Shown: piece by piece, positions 22,131-26,798 of the stretch
Numbering within the stretch: position 1 is the stretch's first letter
Layout of the letters: each line of letters opens with the position of its first letter
From: Candidatus Saccharibacteria bacterium UBA2951
GTDB lineage: Bacteria > Patescibacteriota > Saccharimonadia > Saccharimonadales > Saccharimonadaceae
Assembly (NCBI GenBank): GCA_002348615.1
Contig: DEBR01000001.1
Span: 87,063 to 113,860 of the forward strand
DNA length: 26,798 nt
Direction of reading: 5' to 3'
Translations under genes and position numbers: made by a program
Notes under the pieces: model-generated
Database searches by the model: none
Seen by the model: the letters and a program-made list of their open reading frames with translations, nothing else
Told to the model about the DNA's origin: nothing

Positions 22131-24647
22131 ATGGACAACGATGAAAAAATTACACCAGATATGAATGAAGAAACACCAGTTGTGATTGATACATCACACT
22201 CACGCACGGTCGAAAACCGCACGGTTGAAAACGTTATGGAAGACAGCTTCCTGCGTTATTCGATGAGCGTTATTATCGATCGTGCTCTTCCGGATGTTCG
22301 TGACGGACTGAAGCCGGTTCACCGCCGTATCCTTTATTCAATGAACCAGAACGGCAACCGTTCCAACAGCCGCTTCGTAAAAAGCGCGCGTATCGTCGGT
22401 GACGTCATGGGTAAGTACCACCCACATGGTGACAGCGCAATTTATGACTCGATGGTCCGACTGGCTCAGGATTGGAGCCTGCGTTACATGCTGGTGCAAG
22501 GCCAGGGTAACTTCGGTTCGATGGACGGCGACCCGGCTGCAGCTATGCGTTACACCGAAGCCCGTATGGCAAAGATTGCCGACGAGTTGCTGCTCGATAT
22601 CGATAAGGAAACGATTGATTTTCGCGATAACTTTGACGGCTCTGAAAAAGAACCGGTCGTTCTGCCGGCAAAACTACCGAACTTGTTGCTAAATGGTCAG
22701 ATTGGTATTGCCGTCGGTATGGCAACCAACATTCCGCCGCACAACCTGGGGGAACTCGTCGATGCGACGGTTGAACTGATCGATAACCCCGACGCGACCG
22801 TTGACGACCTATTGAAACACGTCAAAGGTCCGGACTTCCCGACGGGCGCCGTCGTTTACGGTGGTGCACCGATGAAGCAGGCGTACGCTACCGGCCGTGG
22901 CAGTGTCACGATCCGTGCCGTCGCCGACATCGAAGAGACCAAAAAGGGCCGACACCAGATAGTCGTGACCGAAATGCCGTACGCCGTAAACAAGGCGACA
23001 TTGATTGAGCGTATTGCCGAGCTGGTAAAAGACAAGAAGCTGACGACCATCAGTGACATCCGGGATGAATCCGCCCGCGGCAACGTCCGCATGGTCATCG
23101 AACTGAAAAAGGATGCATACCCTAAGAAAGTACTGAACCAGCTGTACAAGATGACGGCGCTGCAGACCAGCTACCACTTTAATATGTTGGCGCTGATCGA
23201 TGGTATCCAGCCGCGCGTGCTTGGTCTTCAGGAAATCCTGGCCGAGTATATTAAGCACCGTCAGACGGTAATCCGCCGCCGAACCGAGTTCGAGCTACGA
23301 AAAGCCCGTGAACGCGCTCACATTTTGGAAGGTTACAAGATTGCCCTTGATAACATCGACGAAGTCATTAAGACCATTCGTGCGTCTAAGACCACCGAAA
23401 TCGCCGAAGCAGCTTTGATGAAGCAGTTCAAACTGTCGGAAATCCAGGCTAAGGCTATCTTAGCTATGCAGCTGCGCCGCCTGACTGGTCTTGAACGCCA
23501 AGCGATCGAGGACGAGCTGGCCGAGCTGATGAAGATGATTGCTCGGTTCGAAGAAATCCTGGCGTCAGAAGTCGAAATCTTGAAGATCATCAAAGCCGAG
23601 CTGCTTGAAATGAAAGAAAAGCACGGCGATGAACGACGCTCCAAGATTATCAACCACGAACTCGGTAAGTTTAGCGACGAAGAGCTGATTCCGGAAGAAG
23701 ACAGCGTAATACTGCTGACTGCCGAAAACTATGTAAAGCGAACGCTCCTGAGCGAATACCGTCGCCAGAACCGTGGTGGTAAGGGAAAGCGGGGCATGAC
23801 CGTCAAGGAAGAAGATGTGATTGATTCGCTGGTACCGGCGAGCACGCACGACTGGTTATTCTTCTTTACGAACCGTGGACGCGTCTTCCGCTTGAAGGCG
23901 TATGAAGTGCCGGCGGCTAGCCTGGCTGCCAAGGGTGTCGCCGCGGTCAACCTATTGCAGCTGCAACCGGAAGAGAAGATCACTAGCATTATCAAGCATG
24001 CCAAGGACGCCAACGATGACGGCTTCCTGTTCATGGCGACCACCAAGGGAACGGTCAAGAAGACACCTCTGAAGGACTACGCGAACATCCGCACCAACGG
24101 ACTGATCGCTATCAAGCTCGACGAAGGCGATGAACTGCGCTGGATTAAGCGGACTGACGGCAACAGTGATGTCATAATCAGTACTAGCGCCGGTCAGGCG
24201 GTTCGATTCAACGAAAAAGATGCCCGCCCGATGGGTCGTGCCGCTCGAGGAGTGCGTGGTGCCCGACTAAGGCCGAACGACCGCGTCGTCGGTATGGATA
24301 TCGTTACAAGTGAAGAGCAGGAGCTCTTGGTCATTAGCGAAAAGGGCTTCGGCAAGCGCACGACCGCCGGTAATTTCCCAAGTCACAAGCGTGGCGGCGT
24401 GGGAATCAAGGCCGCGGTGGTGACTGCCAAGACCGGCCCGATCATCAGCGTCCAGACGTTAGACCCTGACATGGTCGACGCCATCATGATTTCGAAGAAC
24501 GGCCAGACTATCCGAACGGCGTTAAAGGGAATCAAGCTACTTGGCCGCACCACCCAGGGTGTAACCATCATGCGGCTAGGGGAAGGTGACAAAATCGTGT
24601 CAATCGGCCTCATGCCCGAGCAAACGACAGAAGGCGCCGAGGACTAG
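22131..24647 (+). CDS. gyrA: DNA gyrase subunit A
   Basis: This is the DNA-cleaving subunit of gyrase. The 838-residue protein has the breakage-reunion domain with catalytic Tyr141 (RYTEARM). The quinolone-resistance region HPHGDSAIYDS has Ser102 and Asp106, the residues of sensitive enzymes. The C-terminal beta-pinwheel carries a GyrA-box variant, QNRGGKG (546-552), where the usual sequence is QRRGGKG; this marks it as GyrA rather than ParC. The N-terminus is extended by about 30 residues of acidic sequence. It sits 2 bases after gyrB and 3 bases before the DUF212 gene. Confidence 0.97.
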   Translation: MDNDEKITPDMNEETPVVIDTSHSRTVENRTVENVMEDSFLRYSMSVIIDRALPDVRDGLKPVHRRILYSMNQNGNRSNSRFVKSARIVGDVMGKYHPHGDSAIYDSMVRLAQDWSLRYMLVQGQGNFGSMDGDPAAAMRYTEARMAKIADELLLDIDKETIDFRDNFDGSEKEPVVLPAKLPNLLLNGQIGIAVGMATNIPPHNLGELVDATVELIDNPDATVDDLLKHVKGPDFPTGAVVYGGAPMKQAYATGRGSVTIRAVADIEETKKGRHQIVVTEMPYAVNKATLIERIAELVKDKKLTTISDIRDESARGNVRMVIELKKDAYPKKVLNQLYKMTALQTSYHFNMLALIDGIQPRVLGLQEILAEYIKHRQTVIRRRTEFELRKARERAHILEGYKIALDNIDEVIKTIRASKTTEIAEAALMKQFKLSEIQAKAILAMQLRRLTGLERQAIEDELAELMKMIARFEEILASEVEILKIIKAELLEMKEKHGDERRSKIINHELGKFSDEELIPEEDSVILLTAENYVKRTLLSEYRRQNRGGKGKRGMTVKEEDVIDSLVPASTHDWLFFFTNRGRVFRLKAYEVPAASLAAKGVAAVNLLQLQPEEKITSIIKHAKDANDDGFLFMATTKGTVKKTPLKDYANIRTNGLIAIKLDEGDELRWIKRTDGNSDVIISTSAGQAVRFNEKDARPMGRAARGVRGARLRPNDRVVGMDIVTSEEQELLVISEKGFGKRTTAGNFPSHKRGGVGIKAAVVTAKTGPIISVQTLDPDMVDAIMISKNGQTIRTALKGIKLLGRTTQGVTIMRLGEGDKIVSIGLMPEQTTEGAED

Positions 24648-24650
24648 TTT

Positions 24651-25085
24651 ATGGATGCGATCACGTCGCCGTATCTGATCGCAATCGTACTGGCATGGGT
24701 CGTCGCCCAAGGGCTAAAATACCTCTTCGCGGTAGTAAGAACCCGAAACGTCGCAAGCTTCCGCCAGCTGTATCTTTCGGGTAACATGCCAAGCGCCCAT
24801 AGCGCCGGCGTCGTCGCCCTGGCGACAGTCGTTGGCCTACGTGACGGCTTCGGATCGGCGCTTTTCGGCATCGTCTTCCTGTTCGCGGCAGTGGTCATGT
24901 ACGACGCCGTGATGGTCCGACGCTCGTCAGGTGAACAGGGGATTGCGATTCAGGAGCTGATTAAAATCAGTAAAGTGAAGGTGGTCCTACCTCGTGCGGC
25001 CAAGGGTCACACACCGGCGGAAGTATTGGTCGGCATCGTACTGGGCATAATCATCGGATCAGTTGTATTCTTCGCTACAAAATAA
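24651..25085 (+). CDS. DUF212 (divergent PAP2-family) membrane protein
   Basis: A 144-residue protein with the DUF212 signatures SGNMPSAHSAGV, YDAVMVRRSSGEQ and GHTPAEVLVG, which are like the phosphatase motifs of acid phosphatase/vanadium haloperoxidase relatives. Four hydrophobic segments are visible (about 7-25, 45-60, 68-88 and 122-141). Members such as YuiD are thought to act on a membrane lipid phosphate, but the substrate is not settled. The gene begins 3 bases after the gyrA stop and is the last gene of the gyrase operon. Confidence 0.88.
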   Translation: MDAITSPYLIAIVLAWVVAQGLKYLFAVVRTRNVASFRQLYLSGNMPSAHSAGVVALATVVGLRDGFGSALFGIVFLFAAVVMYDAVMVRRSSGEQGIAIQELIKISKVKVVLPRAAKGHTPAEVLVGIVLGIIIGSVVFFATK

Positions 25086-25098
25086 CAGAGAGAAAGTA

Positions 25099-25127
25099 TT
25101 GACGCAGGCCCTTTGAACGGGTATGAT
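25099..25127 (+). promoter_or_regulatory. rRNA operon promoter
   Basis: TTGACG (25099-25104) and TATGAT (25122-25127) are 17 bases apart, with an AT-rich stretch upstream. The leader to the 16S gene is about 165 bases. Confidence 0.85.
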
Positions 25128-25218
25128 TAGAAAAGTCTGTTCACGGATAGTCACAACTACTTACCCGTGAATCAACCTGCGAGGATAGAAATCATGCAAG
25201 CGTTGGCAGACTTTAAAT

Positions 25219-25231
25219 TGTCCTTTAACAA
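25219..25231 (+). promoter_or_regulatory. boxA-like antitermination site in the rRNA leader
   Basis: TGTCCTTTAACAA closely matches the rRNA boxA consensus TGCTCTTTAACAA, which binds NusB-NusE to prevent Rho-dependent termination. It is placed between the promoter and 16S, as in other bacteria. Confidence 0.7.
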
Positions 25232-25300
25232 TTGAGTTGTGCAATACATCGTCAGTCTATTTATGTTTTGTAACTACCGGTAACGATAGTAAGCAAACTT

Positions 25301-26791
<1,491 letters not shown>

Positions 26792-26798
26792 AGGGAGA

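Noticed and set aside
1..25085. UGA recoded as glycine, as in some other CPR lineages
   Set aside because: Genes such as the ATL protein and NUDIX-RNase H end naturally at TGA with normal family length, so the standard bacterial code fits.

Overview
The window looks like chromosomal DNA from a Candidatus Saccharibacteria (TM7, Patescibacteria/CPR) organism. The strongest evidence is the 16S rRNA gene at 25301-26791. It contains the TM7-specific 580F site exactly (25837-25855), the complement of the TM7 910R site exactly (26187-26207), and a 314F-like site with one mismatch. Other pointers are small proteins, tight gene packing, a ThrRS without its TGS domain, and the combination of a large type IV secretion-type ATPase with an LPKTG-anchored surface protein. 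These primer matches are from memory and were not searched.

Layout. 14-5250: a minus-strand tRNA-Val, then a promoter, a T-box leader and an operon thrS / HAD nucleotidase / ATL DNA-repair protein / miaA, followed by a two-gene unit (winged-helix regulator, degenerate metallo-beta-lactamase-fold protein) ending in a bidirectional terminator. 5260-6780: rpmB (minus) and a divergent M50 membrane protease (plus), then a DUF1697 gene (minus). 6810-8850: an RNA-rich stretch with a 6S-like RNA, a truncated copy of a tRNA-Pro gene, two intact tRNA-Pro genes, three tandem hairpins, a NUDIX-RNase HI fusion gene and rnpB. 8859-11551: infC-rpmI-rplT and a ComM/YifB ATPase, all minus. 11600-12950: tmRNA with strong terminators, then a HAD phosphatase (minus). 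12950-13630: about 680 bases without a convincing ORF, holding a candidate undescribed structured RNA with an interleaved (pseudoknotted) helix set. 13633-19941: an envelope/secretion region. 20058-25085: gyrB-gyrA and a DUF212 membrane protein. 25099 to the end: rRNA promoter, boxA-like leader and 16S rRNA.

How the parts fit. Most genes are translation and information housekeeping: aminoacylation and tRNA modification, ribosomal proteins, IF-3, tmRNA, RNase P, 6S RNA, gyrase and rRNA. The accessory part is the 13.6-19.9 kb region. There a membrane protein, a Pro/Ala-rich protein and a 949-residue secretion-type ATPase converge on a coiled-coil membrane protein and a sortase-type surface protein. 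An epibiont could use such a set at the host-contact surface, but that is inference.

Most notable observations: (1) the pseudoknotted RNA candidate at about 13121-13510; (2) a thrS T-box whose antisequestrator contains a 9-base perfect complement of the Shine-Dalgarno region, pointing to translational control; (3) six genes whose -10 box lies only 6-8 bases upstream of the start codon, implying leaderless mRNAs; (4) infC without any ATG/GTG/TTG start that would keep the N-domain, probably starting at AUA; (5) the NUDIX-RNase HI fusion; (6) a long tmRNA tag ending in LALQVA. Function calls rest on motif recognition; no database search was possible.
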